A stretch of DNA of 52,513 bases from positions 1 to 52,513 of IMG/VR virus record IMGVR_UViG_3300025151_000049; one strand, written 5' to 3'. How positions within the stretch are numbered: the stretch's first letter is position 1; every line of letters begins with the position of its first letter. Under the pieces are notes generated by a model. The model had not been told where the DNA came from and made no database searches. It saw only the letters and a program-made list of their open reading frames with translations. Both the position numbers and the translations under genes were made by a program. Positions 28,843-35,971 of the stretch are shown here, in pieces. Origin of the DNA: a virus.

Positions 28843-28875
28843 AGTTCTAATGGAATAGAACTTTTGAAATGTCAA
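28843..28875 (-). promoter_or_regulatory. TTGACA box with adjacent 7-bp palindrome
   Basis: On the minus strand TTGACA (28875-28870) is followed by AGTTCTA-N6-TAGAACT (28862-28843), upstream of the primase operon. A clear -10 box at 16-18 bp is missing, so it is either a regulated or non-sigma70 promoter, or the palindrome is an operator/attenuator. Only the sequence motifs are certain. Confidence 0.3.
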
Positions 28876-28928
28876 ATAGCAAACTGAGTGCTATTTAGGG
28901 AGTTTTTATACTGTTACCAAAATCTTTT

Positions 28929-29026
28929 ATATAGAGAGCCTCACATATTCCTTTGCCTTCGTTATCGCAGGAAACCCGCTAAGTGTCTTCTCGGGACTTA
29001 CAGGACCAGTTGTTGGCTCTCTATAT
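28929..29026 (-). ncRNA. Structured intergenic element closed by a perfect 12-bp stem
   Basis: ATATAGAGAGCC (28929-28940) is the exact reverse complement of GGCTCTCTATAT (29015-29026), enclosing 74 bases with an internal hairpin (TAAGT...ACTTA around 28980-29000). It occupies the 285-base gap 28759-29043 just downstream of SSB and upstream of the primase operon, without a gene. It is not a tRNA: no T-arm or CCA-type end is visible. Candidate 3'UTR or leader structure, small RNA or origin element. Confidence 0.5.
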
Positions 29027-29043
29027 TAGTTAACAACAATCAA

Positions 29044-29568
29044 CTAGAATGGGACTTCGTCATCATTACTAGTTGTACTCTCGGAGGTATCTTCATTTTG
29101 TAACTTATTTGCTACGAACTTATGAAAATAATTCTCTGCAGCGCCTTTCCAATAAGCAACATCATCATCAGAAAATGTTTCTAATTGATTCTCAAATGCT
29201 GTTGGAGCAACAGATGATAATACTCTACTGTATTTACCATCTTTATAAAAGTAAACATTTACTTTTTTACCAATCAAGCTTTGTGCGCTATCATCAATTT
29301 TTACTATACTATCACCATCAGGTCCATTTAATACCTCAGCTATACCAGCATTAGCAAATCTGAATAATCTACCTATAGCAAATTCTTCACCATCTTTACC
29401 TTTTTTCTCGTATATTCTTAGGTTAAGTGAATCTGGATATTCATTAAAGAAACAATCGATGTATTTAGTGCCATTAAAGTCACCATATGCAGCTTTTGTT
29501 ATCTCTACTTCTTTCCATCCTGGAGTAAATTTACCACCAGTTTGTTTTTTAATTGTTATTGTTCGCAT
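29044..29568 (-). CDS. Single-stranded DNA-binding protein (SSB-like)
   Basis: 174 residues with a beta-rich N-terminal domain and a low-complexity Ser/Thr/Asp linker ending in the acidic tip DDEVPF, the standard SSB C-terminal interaction motif (DDDIPF type). It is coded directly after the ERF annealase and upstream of the primase-helicase, exactly where an SSB is expected. The OB fold itself is inferred. Expected role: coat single-stranded phage DNA and recruit host repair or replication proteins by the tip. Confidence 0.8.
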   Translation of the reverse strand: MRTITIKKQTGGKFTPGWKEVEITKAAYGDFNGTKYIDCFFNEYPDSLNLRIYEKKGKDGEEFAIGRLFRFANAGIAEVLNGPDGDSIVKIDDSAQSLIGKKVNVYFYKDGKYSRVLSSVAPTAFENQLETFSDDDVAYWKGAAENYFHKFVANKLQNEDTSESTTSNDDEVPF

Positions 29569-29577
29569 TTCTTCTCC

Positions 29578-30081
29578 TTATGATTTACGAATTGAGTTAG
29601 CATCATCATCAAATTGTGCAATACCTACCATAGATGATAGACCATATCTTCTACCATATGTAATCGCTGAACCGACACCTTGTGCGTCAACTTTTGCAAG
29701 TGGTAGTTTAACTTTTGATCTAATCCATTGACCTGATGAATGCATTAGTGTTGTTGTTACGCATACTGCACCTTTAATAGGCTCATTACCTTGAGTAACA
29801 GATAATCCATTTTTACTCAAATATGGGAACGAAGCCTTGATTACAGCGTGTAAATCTGCATAATTAGATTTAAAGAATGGATTTGTGCTCTCTTTTTTTG
29901 CACCTTCCATTTCAGTTTGAGCTTTTGCAAGTGCGCCAGCTAATTCACCAATTTCAGGTGATTTCCAAGCATCAGGTGTTTCGTCTACTAAAACTTCTAA
30001 GCCTGCATTTTCATGCTTTTCTTTACTTTCTAGTATGTCTTTTACAACACCTGTTTGTTTAGATATATCAATGTTTGACAT
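29578..30081 (-). CDS. ERF-family single-strand annealing protein
   Basis: 167 residues. The ERF pattern is clear: NPFFKSNYADLHAVI, then PYLSKNGLSVTQ, a TLMHSSGQWI segment, and GSAITYGRRYGLSSMVGIAQFDDDA at the C-terminus. ERF anneals complementary single strands during phage recombination, circularisation and replication. The usual C-terminal extension is short here. Lies between E1 and SSB genes. Confidence 0.92.
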   Translation of the reverse strand: MSNIDISKQTGVVKDILESKEKHENAGLEVLVDETPDAWKSPEIGELAGALAKAQTEMEGAKKESTNPFFKSNYADLHAVIKASFPYLSKNGLSVTQGNEPIKGAVCVTTTLMHSSGQWIRSKVKLPLAKVDAQGVGSAITYGRRYGLSSMVGIAQFDDDANSIRKS

Positions 30082-30100
30082 CTTCTCTCCTTATGTTGTT

Positions 30101-30134
30101 GAACAGGGCAAACATTAGAGTATCTACCCTGTTC
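30101..30134 (-). other. 8-bp stem-loop in the ERF gene leader
   Basis: GAACAGGG (30101-30108) pairs with CCCTGTTC (30127-30134), loop 18 bases. It lies 19 bases upstream of the ERF start codon, in the 90-base gap after the E1 gene. Candidate mRNA processing site or translational control hairpin. Confidence 0.6.
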
Positions 30135-30171
30135 TATTTTATCGATTGAACCCTAAAGAAGGGTTTCTAAT

Positions 30172-30825
30172 TTAAGAAACTAATTTCTTTTTATCAAGTA
30201 TTAATGTTGAAAAATTGAATATAATTTCTTTGAAGTATGGTTGTTTCATAACTATGTTCTTAACAGTATTAGTTATAAAGCTGCCACTCATATTACTACA
30301 ATAAGATGTAGCTTTACGAGTACATGGTTCTGGATCAGAGTCTTCATCAGAGTACCAATCTTTCTCATATTTTTTAACAGTAATATTATCATATATGTAC
30401 TGTTGATACTGATCTGCACCCATCCTACCATCAATAACAAATGTTGGTTTATCAGGGCATTCTGCAAGTAATTTAACTATTTCCATACGAGCAGACATAC
30501 TATCTAAACCAAGTATAAGTATATCTTCTTTACTGCCCATATAACGATTAAATTTACTATTTACAAGCTCAATTTCAATAGAGCATTCTATTTTTTTGAT
30601 GTGTGTGTATAAAGCATCAACTTTAGATTTACCAATATCTTCATCTACATATTGACTAACACCTACATTTTCTATTCCTACTTTATCAAAATCATAAAGC
30701 GTAAATCTATCAGCACCAAGTCTTGCAAGCTGTGTGGCTACGGAGCTGCCAATAGCCCCGCAACCTACAACATGAAACATAATACCTGATATATCTGCTA
30801 TGTCTTGACTTCTTAAGTTTCTCAT
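30172..30825 (-). CDS. E1-like/ThiF-family ubiquitin-activating enzyme
   Basis: 217 residues. Rossmann nucleotide loop GCGAIGS (21-27), acidic strand end YDFDKVGIENV (44-54, Asp45 and Asp47), Gln58 at the NLxRQ position, DIGKSKVDAL (63-72, Lys66), and GLDSMSAR (106-113, Asp108 and Arg113) are the ThiF/MoeB adenylation residues. C168 in PEPCTRKATSYC (and C176) is a candidate catalytic cysteine. The arginine of the common NLNRQ motif is replaced, so ATP contacts may differ. The enzyme would adenylate the C-terminal Gly of a Ub-like protein. Its ATG overlaps the JAMM gene stop (ATGA); the Ub-like and E2-like genes lie in the same operon. Confidence 0.92.
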   Translation of the reverse strand: MRNLRSQDIADISGIMFHVVGCGAIGSSVATQLARLGADRFTLYDFDKVGIENVGVSQYVDEDIGKSKVDALYTHIKKIECSIEIELVNSKFNRYMGSKEDILILGLDSMSARMEIVKLLAECPDKPTFVIDGRMGADQYQQYIYDNITVKKYEKDWYSDEDSDPEPCTRKATSYCSNMSGSFITNTVKNIVMKQPYFKEIIFNFSTLILDKKKLVS

Positions 30826-31790
30826 ATAGTATATCCTCCATAAGATCGGTTATAAGACATTGCATCAAGAACACTTTCAGCAATATCTAAGTATTTTGGA
30901 TCAATACAATTTATTAGTTCCCATGGTTCTCTATCCATTTCTATAAACTCTTCAAGCTCTTTCTTGTTTAAAGTATCTATAGCAAGACCATAAGGTTCTA
31001 TTAGTTTGTTTGTATGTGTTACTGCTGATTTATACTTATGCATATTCCAATCACCTAAATTGAATTGCCTGATAAATTCTGTTATTTTACCACAAGCATA
31101 CTCATGTTTAGCTTCAAAGTTAATTATTTCTTGTTGTGTTGGTTTTAGCCCTACTTCTAAATCATCATCAAGCCAATTATATGTAGCCCAATTATAATTA
31201 CCAATTGATAATTGTTTTTGATTTTTTGATTGTAACACAGATCCACCAGATTTGTAAGAACTTATATTTGTATAAGCACGCTTCCTACATTTAGCTTTAA
31301 CTTCTGTAACTATCTCAAGTGGTATTTCTACTTCAGGTGTATCATCTAGTATTTTAATTTCAACATCTTGATGTACTTCTACTGGCTTCCATACAGATAT
31401 TCTGCATTTATATTCCTCTTTTAGATTAACAACAAGTGCAAATGAAACATCTGATTCACCTTCACCATACTCATCAATACTAGATAAATCTGTACCACTC
31501 CAGAATGCATCCATTGTATGATGACTGTGCCACCAACAGAATCTAAACTTCTGTTCTTTGTATTTCATAGCCATTTGAGTATAATACGTAGCCAATTCTT
31601 CTTTATCTAGGTCACACGTAGTTCCTGCTATTTCTTGTGGTAATATTACTGGATTTTCAATAGTCCAATCACCATCTTCATCTTGTGTTACTACAGCCAT
31701 ACCACCTATCTCAGCTTTTTCTGTGACATAAGCAGCTTTAGCATAATTTATAATCTTATCCCAAGATTCTTTATGTATTAATATTTCCAT
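30822..31790 (-). CDS. JAMM/MPN+ metallopeptidase (deubiquitinase-like)
   Basis: 322 residues. The N-terminal ~110 residues hold a complete JAMM site: E27 (EIGG), H88-S-H90, then seven residues, S98-x-x-D101. The domain begins at MEILIHKESW, and an extra ~200 residues follow with no recognised fold (two Cys, C-terminal YGGYTI). JAMM enzymes cleave isopeptide or alpha-linked bonds after Ub-like Gly-Gly, which fits trimming of the DQ tail of the 34171 protein and removal of conjugates. It overlaps E1 by four bases. It is far from the tail genes, unlike lambda-K-type tail peptidases. Confidence 0.92.
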   Translation of the reverse strand: MEILIHKESWDKIINYAKAAYVTEKAEIGGMAVVTQDEDGDWTIENPVILPQEIAGTTCDLDKEELATYYTQMAMKYKEQKFRFCWWHSHHTMDAFWSGTDLSSIDEYGEGESDVSFALVVNLKEEYKCRISVWKPVEVHQDVEIKILDDTPEVEIPLEIVTEVKAKCRKRAYTNISSYKSGGSVLQSKNQKQLSIGNYNWATYNWLDDDLEVGLKPTQQEIINFEAKHEYACGKITEFIRQFNLGDWNMHKYKSAVTHTNKLIEPYGLAIDTLNKKELEEFIEMDREPWELINCIDPKYLDIAESVLDAMSYNRSYGGYTI

Positions 31791-31814
31791 TATTCCTCCT
31801 TAAAGTTAATTAAG

Positions 31815-31866
31815 TGTGCCCTGCTCGGTAGTTCTATTTCACACTGACGGGAGACTCACGGACACA
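31815..31866 (-). other. Stem-closed element in the JAMM gene leader
   Basis: TGTGCCC (31815-31821) faces GGACACA (31860-31866): six Watson-Crick pairs plus one position that is C-A in plus-sense but G-U in minus-strand RNA, so it is stable only in the transcript of the operon. It encloses 38 bases and ends 25 bases upstream of the JAMM ATG. Confidence 0.5.
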
Positions 31867-31868
31867 TC

Positions 31869-32738
31869 TTAAAATATGTATCTTATTTCTTGCCACGGTA
31901 ATATTGCATTGTGGCTATGTTTCCAAGCATCAATCAATCTACGTTTTAACTCATACTGGTATCTTATATTAACATTACCATATTGAGATGTTTTTTGTTC
32001 TTGGATTTTAGGCTTCCAAAGCAAGTCTTCTGCTTGTTTTGTACTTTCTTTTTTCATATTGTGTTCGTGCATATCATGATTATGTGTAAGAAATATAGCC
32101 TCACACTTAACATGTTCTTTTATAGCATCATCTACATATTTATCTACTTGTTTAAATAGATTTTGATACAATATACCAGCATCTTCTTCTACAATTATAG
32201 GTGAATAGTTAATGTGAACATCATAACCTGCAATCCAAAACTTGTTAATAGCTTTTAGTCTATCAGCAATTGTTGATGTACCAGGCTCTAGTATATTAGC
32301 ATACTTTTGTGGCATTACACTAAATCTAATACGTATCTTACGATTAGGATTGTAGTCTAATAAGTCCTCATTAACATATTTAGTAGCTGCCGTGCCCATA
32401 GCTCTATCATTGTTCTTAAAATAGTCAAACAACATCTTCCAATCATGATATTGTGCATGTTTTACATAGTCTTCATTACAACTGAAGTCATATGTGTAAT
32501 ATTTATCATGTGTCTGATCAGGTTCTTTAGGCCATTTTAAGTTACCATTGTGAGCATCTATAGTATCTATAATTTCTTGTGTATTTGTTGCTACTGATAG
32601 ACCTGTTTTTAAATGTCTACGCATATAACAATAACTACATTTGTATTCACAACCAAAACCAAAGGAAGGCGTAATAAAATTACTACTACGCCCTGAATCT
32701 CTGATTGTCATTGCTTTACGTCTTACAAAGTTAGGCAT
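31869..32738 (-). CDS. Radical SAM enzyme, spore-photoproduct-lyase-like
   Basis: 289 residues. The Cx3Cx2C iron-sulphur motif is intact at C30-EYK-C34-SY-C37 in the sequence FGCEYKCSYCYMRR, with a Gly/Asn-rich SAM region and further conserved-type segments (YYTYDFSCNEDY near 84). The F-G-x-x-C-E-Y-x-C-x-Y-C context resembles the SPL family, which repairs UV lesions or does related radical chemistry. Within this operon between the E2-like and JAMM genes it may act on DNA, RNA or a conjugated protein; target unknown. Confidence 0.88.
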   Translation of the reverse strand: MPNFVRRKAMTIRDSGRSSNFITPSFGFGCEYKCSYCYMRRHLKTGLSVATNTQEIIDTIDAHNGNLKWPKEPDQTHDKYYTYDFSCNEDYVKHAQYHDWKMLFDYFKNNDRAMGTAATKYVNEDLLDYNPNRKIRIRFSVMPQKYANILEPGTSTIADRLKAINKFWIAGYDVHINYSPIIVEEDAGILYQNLFKQVDKYVDDAIKEHVKCEAIFLTHNHDMHEHNMKKESTKQAEDLLWKPKIQEQKTSQYGNVNIRYQYELKRRLIDAWKHSHNAILPWQEIRYIF

Positions 32739-32747
32739 ATAACCTCC

Positions 32748-34055
32748 TTACATTTCGTCACCTTGTGGTGATTCATCAGGCCAATCTTGTTCACGATCAC
32801 CTTGTATTGGCATTTCACCACCATGAATATTACCTGTTGATGTATTAATACCACCCATTCTAGTAGCCCATTGAAGTGTTAATTGTTCAGCCTGTTCTGG
32901 TGATACTGGTTGAGGATATGCATCTTTATACATACTACATCTAGATCTAAGTGCACATTCTGCTGTATCACAATAATCATCTTCACCTGATGGAGTATAA
33001 AAGCATTCATCTGGTGTACTAGTACCAAATATAGCTCTAAAATCATCATTTATTACCTTTGGCTCACCATGATATGAAGCTTTAATATTGTGATATGGAT
33101 TAGTATTATTAGTATATCTAGTAGCCCAATTAGGTATTTGAATTAGCAAAGATGTTAAATCATATCTACCCATAGCATTACTTATATTTGTTGCATCATC
33201 ACCCCAGCATACACTATTACCAAATATATTACCACTATCTCTGTAATGATTTCCAGATATATAAGGAAACTTTAATCTACCTCTATCATCAAAAGGATAA
33301 ACAAGACCATAGTTATAAGTATTAAACCTTGGGTTATCATAACTAAGTTTATTTGTTATCATATCTTTAATTGGATAGCTTATTATATTTAATTCAATCT
33401 GCATATCACACGGTATATCAGCAATATGTGTAGCTTCTGTTTGTGCTCTTGTATTTGCACTACTATACACTTTAATAGCTGGGGGTGAAAATATAATTGA
33501 TGTGTTTAATATATATCTTTGATTTGATCTACTACTAGGATGTGCATATAATCTATACCATATTGAATTATACATATCTATTCCATCTGCTACTGGCGCT
33601 ACTTTTTCTCCTTGTTCTGATAAGTAATTTTTAAATGTATCTTTATACTCTACAAGAATACTAGGATCATCTAGCCATTCTTCGTTATAATAACGCAAAT
33701 TAGTTATCATATTATCCATTTCTCTTAACTCAGTTTTTATCCAATCCCAACGGTTTAATCTAAAATAATCTTCACGTGATAGAAAATTATACATACCACT
33801 AGGTTTACGTTCAAATCCTAAGCCTCTCATCATTAAATTTGCTACTTTATCATATGTACCACGTTTCCATTTAAATGTTTTAGTAATCTCTAAATCTGCA
33901 TGATACTGTGTGTTAAATCTGTTTAGTCTTTCCATAATATCTGCTTGGGGACCGAAATATATGTGATCACCAAGATCTTCTGTTTCTATAGAATCAATTA
34001 CATCATTAATATCTGTTGATTCTACAATTAAATCGTAAGTATTATAATCTACCAT
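32748..34055 (-). CDS. E2-like (UBC-fold) candidate protein of the Ub-like cassette
   Basis: 435 residues from ATG 34055 behind GGAGGAGAGA; an in-frame GTG further up lies inside the leader hairpin. The region around residues 195-330 fits a UBC fold: beta strands with paired aromatic/Pro residues (SIIFSPPAIKVY; LKFPYISGNH), His270, then after 12 residues Cys283 in GNSVCWGDD, followed by a helix (RYDLTSLLIQIPNW) and NPY. The H...C spacing (13) is slightly longer than the classic HPN...C (~10), and no HPN tripeptide exists. The C-terminal 100 residues have a Cys-rich patch (CDTAECALRSRC), possibly a metal site. The N-terminal 190 residues are unassigned. The operon context supports an E2 role; sequence alone is moderate evidence. 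Confidence 0.5.
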   Translation of the reverse strand: MVDYNTYDLIVESTDINDVIDSIETEDLGDHIYFGPQADIMERLNRFNTQYHADLEITKTFKWKRGTYDKVANLMMRGLGFERKPSGMYNFLSREDYFRLNRWDWIKTELREMDNMITNLRYYNEEWLDDPSILVEYKDTFKNYLSEQGEKVAPVADGIDMYNSIWYRLYAHPSSRSNQRYILNTSIIFSPPAIKVYSSANTRAQTEATHIADIPCDMQIELNIISYPIKDMITNKLSYDNPRFNTYNYGLVYPFDDRGRLKFPYISGNHYRDSGNIFGNSVCWGDDATNISNAMGRYDLTSLLIQIPNWATRYTNNTNPYHNIKASYHGEPKVINDDFRAIFGTSTPDECFYTPSGEDDYCDTAECALRSRCSMYKDAYPQPVSPEQAEQLTLQWATRMGGINTSTGNIHGGEMPIQGDREQDWPDESPQGDEM

Positions 34056-34074
34056 TTCTCTCCTCCAAAAGTTA

Positions 34075-34154
34075 TATAGGGCTGATTGACCCTCGTTAGT
34101 GTATACTCTCGCACCTAGGTCGGTATTTTTCTCGCCTGTCACTACAGCCCTATA
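34075..34154 (-). other. 10-bp stem-closed leader of the E2-like gene
   Basis: TATAGGGCTG (34075-34084) is the perfect reverse complement of CAGCCCTATA (34145-34154), enclosing 60 bases that include a palindromic ACCTAGGT (34113-34120). It fills the 115-base gap between the Ub-like and E2-like genes, ending 19 bases upstream of the ATG. Candidate processing or translation-control element. Confidence 0.6.
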
Positions 34155-34170
34155 AGTTATAAATTAATAA

Positions 34171-34389
34171 TTACTGGTCACCGCCAGACTTATTATTATT
34201 AACAGCTGCAACAATATCACCTTCAGAAATAGCGTGAGTATTAGTTACAGATACACCGTTAACAGCAACAGATGCATTACTACTAATATCATCTGGAAAC
34301 TCTGCTCTTAATTGTTCAACGGTTTCAGCGTTAGTTTGTCTCTCTACAAAGCCGCCACCTTGTAGGAATTTTATAGTTTTAGTTGCCAT
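34171..34389 (-). CDS. Ubiquitin-like beta-grasp protein with C-terminal Gly-Gly
   Basis: 72 residues behind AAAAGGAGGCCAC. Begins MATKTIKFLQGGGFVERQ (beta strand and turn), has a helix 'AETVEQLRAEFP', then strands 'SVAVNGVSV', 'HAISEGDIVAAV' typical of ThiS/MoaD, and ends NNNKSGGDQ (Gly69-Gly70-Asp71-Gln72). ThiS/MoaD proteins end exactly in GG, whereas here two residues follow, as in precursors that need a JAMM or Ubl protease. The operon contains JAMM, E1 and E2-like genes, so it would be the modifier protein. It could alternatively be a sulphur carrier. Confidence 0.72.
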   Translation of the reverse strand: MATKTIKFLQGGGFVERQTNAETVEQLRAEFPDDISSNASVAVNGVSVTNTHAISEGDIVAAVNNNKSGGDQ

Positions 34390-34400
34390 GTGGCCTCCTT

Positions 34401-34577
34401 TTAGTGTTCATACGATGAATATTGAGATTCTTCAGCCAATTGGTCAAAGAAATCATCAATAAGTTTATAGTTAGTTTTTATTTGTTTTTCTATTGTCTCT
34501 TTTACCTCACCATCTGGTAAATATTTGACAGTTTTCTTTAAAAGAATAGTATTTGCTTCTACATTGCCAATATCCAT
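34401..34577 (-). CDS. Small acidic helical protein (58 aa)
   Basis: Starts in the stop of the gene above (TAATG). Sequence 'MDIGNVEANTILLKKTVKYL' then acidic helix, ending DDFFDQLAEESQYSSYEH. Eleven bases upstream of the Ub-like gene's ATG, in the same transcript. Function unknown; could be a modification substrate or regulator. Confidence 0.6.
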   Translation of the reverse strand: MDIGNVEANTILLKKTVKYLPDGEVKETIEKQIKTNYKLIDDFFDQLAEESQYSSYEH

Positions 34578-34783
34578 TATAATCCCATCCTTAATCTAAT
34601 AGAGCCTATAATAGATTTTAGTTCTTCTATTTGATCACAAGCATAATTACAATTTTCGTTGATTCTGTTTATATCTTCTTTCATTGTGTCGATATGATTA
34701 AGAATATAGTCCATAGAATCATCTTTTTTAGTAGTTTTACTATTTTTTTTAGGTTCTTCTCTATCTATTGGCTTATCAGTCAT
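34577..34783 (-). CDS. Small coiled-coil protein (68 aa)
   Basis: Start chosen at ATG 34783 (MTDKPIDREE) behind GGAGAAAAT; an ATG 12 bases upstream is also in frame. Charged N-terminus, then a helix (YILNHIDTMKEDINRINENC) with heptad spacing and two Cys. Unknown function. Confidence 0.6.
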   Translation of the reverse strand: MTDKPIDREEPKKNSKTTKKDDSMDYILNHIDTMKEDINRINENCNYACDQIEELKSIIGSIRLRMGL

Positions 34784-34922
34784 TATTTTCTCCATTTGTT
34801 ATCAGTACTAGCTCATCAATAAGCTTATTTAGCTCTATTTTTAGCTTAGATTGCTTATTTTTATTGATTATTATGTCTCTTAAGACATCTTCTTCTGTTC
34901 TTGCTGGTAAAAACGTTAACAT
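34776..34922 (-). CDS. Small charged helical protein (48 aa)
   Basis: ATG at 34922 behind GGAGGATTT; overlaps the previous gene by seven and the next by eight bases. Sequence MLTFLPARTEEDVLRDIIIN then Lys-rich helix, ending ITNGENND. Helical and charged; no family recognised. Confidence 0.55.
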   Translation of the reverse strand: MLTFLPARTEEDVLRDIIINKNKQSKLKIELNKLIDELVLITNGENND

Positions 34923-35413
34923 ATTATAAATCCTCCTGATTCTAGACAAAATTTAGCAAAATTCTCTACATTTTCTTTTGAAAACGGATAACTTGATAAG
35001 AATTTTAGATCATCATCTTCAGATTCTTGCAATTTTTTGTTTTTTTTCTTTACATGTTCTTCCCATTTATCAACAGTACCATCTGCAAGCAATATTTCTA
35101 GTTGTGTACCTATTTTAGCAGCGGTTTCTTGATCAATTTCTTTTCCATCATTGTAAGATCCAGCTTCAAACTGTTCTTCTGTCATAAAATCACAATTATT
35201 GCACACAAATGACCATAATGGCCTCCACCACCACACATTATTACGAAAATACACACCTGGATTGTCTTCATGGTATCTTTCCATGTCTTTAAAGTACTTT
35301 TTACGTCTTTCTATGTTCTCATCCTTCCATAAATCACTATCTTCTTTAAAATACTTGTATTCAGACTCATGTTTGTGTATTTTAGGGTTCATACCACTTA
35401 AATCAAATCCCAT
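34916..35413 (-). CDS. Conserved phage protein of unknown function (GFDLSGMNP family)
   Basis: 165 residues, beginning MGFDLSGMNPK with the aromatic-rich core YFRNNVWWWRPLWSFVC and a C-x2-C pair (CNNC), a pattern I recognise from many phage genomes without known function. The last third is a charged helix. It lies in the early operon, two bases after the preceding gene. Confidence 0.75.
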   Translation of the reverse strand: MGFDLSGMNPKIHKHESEYKYFKEDSDLWKDENIERRKKYFKDMERYHEDNPGVYFRNNVWWWRPLWSFVCNNCDFMTEEQFEAGSYNDGKEIDQETAAKIGTQLEILLADGTVDKWEEHVKKKNKKLQESEDDDLKFLSSYPFSKENVENFAKFCLESGGFIIC

Positions 35414-35414
35414 A

Positions 35415-35780
35415 CTACTTCTCCTTATTTTTAAACACTTTAATTACCTCATCAAGCAATGGATGTGGTATATCAGCGTCTACTACGTTATCTCTATAAA
35501 ACTTAGTTATTTTATAGTTATTATTTAATGCATCTTCAAATATGCCATTACATATAGGACAATATTGCCCTTCTTTTTGTGTTTTAGCACATTCTATAAG
35601 CCATTTAAATGATTTTTCATCTTGACTTACAAATTCATCATTGATATATATTCCTGTTAAGGCTCTGTTCCTAATCAGTGTATAGTTAGGATCAAGATCA
35701 CCATCTGGTTCAATGTGGTTTGTTAGTTCAAGTTGTCTGTTATTTCTATGATATATAACATAATTAATCGTGGAGGTCAT
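35415..35780 (-). CDS. Small protein with CxxC (121 aa), unknown
   Basis: ATG at 35780 overlaps the preceding membrane mini-gene by 17 bases. Contains CPIC (about 73-76) and one more Cys, a possible metal site, in 'EGQYCPICNGIFEDAL', then an acidic tail. No family recognised. Confidence 0.6.
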   Translation of the reverse strand: MTSTINYVIYHRNNRQLELTNHIEPDGDLDPNYTLIRNRALTGIYINDEFVSQDEKSFKWLIECAKTQKEGQYCPICNGIFEDALNNNYKITKFYRDNVVDADIPHPLLDEVIKVFKNKEK

Positions 35781-35853
35781 CTATACCTGCCCTTGTTAAT
35801 AGTAACCATAGTATTCCTAAAGCTATTATTAACATTGATATTAATAAATACAT
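35764..35853 (-). CDS. Tiny single-span membrane protein (29 aa)
   Basis: ATG behind AAAGGAGAATAAT at 35853. MYLLISMLIIALGILWLLLT then RAGIDDLHD: a single hydrophobic helix with a short polar tail. Its overlap with the next gene supports translation. Unknown function. Confidence 0.55.
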   Translation of the reverse strand: MYLLISMLIIALGILWLLLTRAGIDDLHD

Positions 35854-35872
35854 ATTATTCTCCTTTAAAAAT

Positions 35873-35928
35873 TAACACCCACCAACAGGCCGAAGCCCTA
35901 AGTGCAGTACTATCGATGATGGGTGTTA
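35873..35928 (-). other. 9-bp stem-closed leader of the membrane mini-gene
   Basis: TAACACCCA (35873-35881) pairs with TGGGTGTTA (35920-35928), enclosing 38 bases containing a C-TTCG-G type loop within GGCTTCGGCC. It ends 19 bases upstream of the 35853 start. Confidence 0.6.
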
Positions 35929-35933
35929 TGTTA

Positions 35934-35971
35934 ACCTGTAGCTGTTTTGAGCCTTGTCTACTCCTACAGGT
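35934..35971 (-). other. 8-bp hairpin at the end of the 35964 gene
   Basis: ACCTGTAG (35934-35941) pairs with CTACAGGT (35964-35971). The 5' arm on the minus strand includes the stop codon TAG of the gene above; loop 22 bases. No T-run follows. Candidate processing or partial terminator, immediately followed by the next stem-closed element. Confidence 0.55.

Noticed and set aside
28929-29026. tRNA or known riboswitch
   Set aside because: No T-arm GTTC loop or anticodon arm at the right spacing on either strand; compared from memory with c-di-GMP, glutamine and preQ1 types without a match.
30822-31790. JAMM protein as a tail-assembly peptidase (lambda K type)
   Set aside because: It lies in the early minus operon next to E1, not beside tail genes, and lacks the NlpC/P60 domain usual for that family.
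32748-34142. GTG start at 34142 for the E2-like gene
   Set aside because: It would translate the 10-bp leader stem; ATG 34055 has GGAGGAGAGA.
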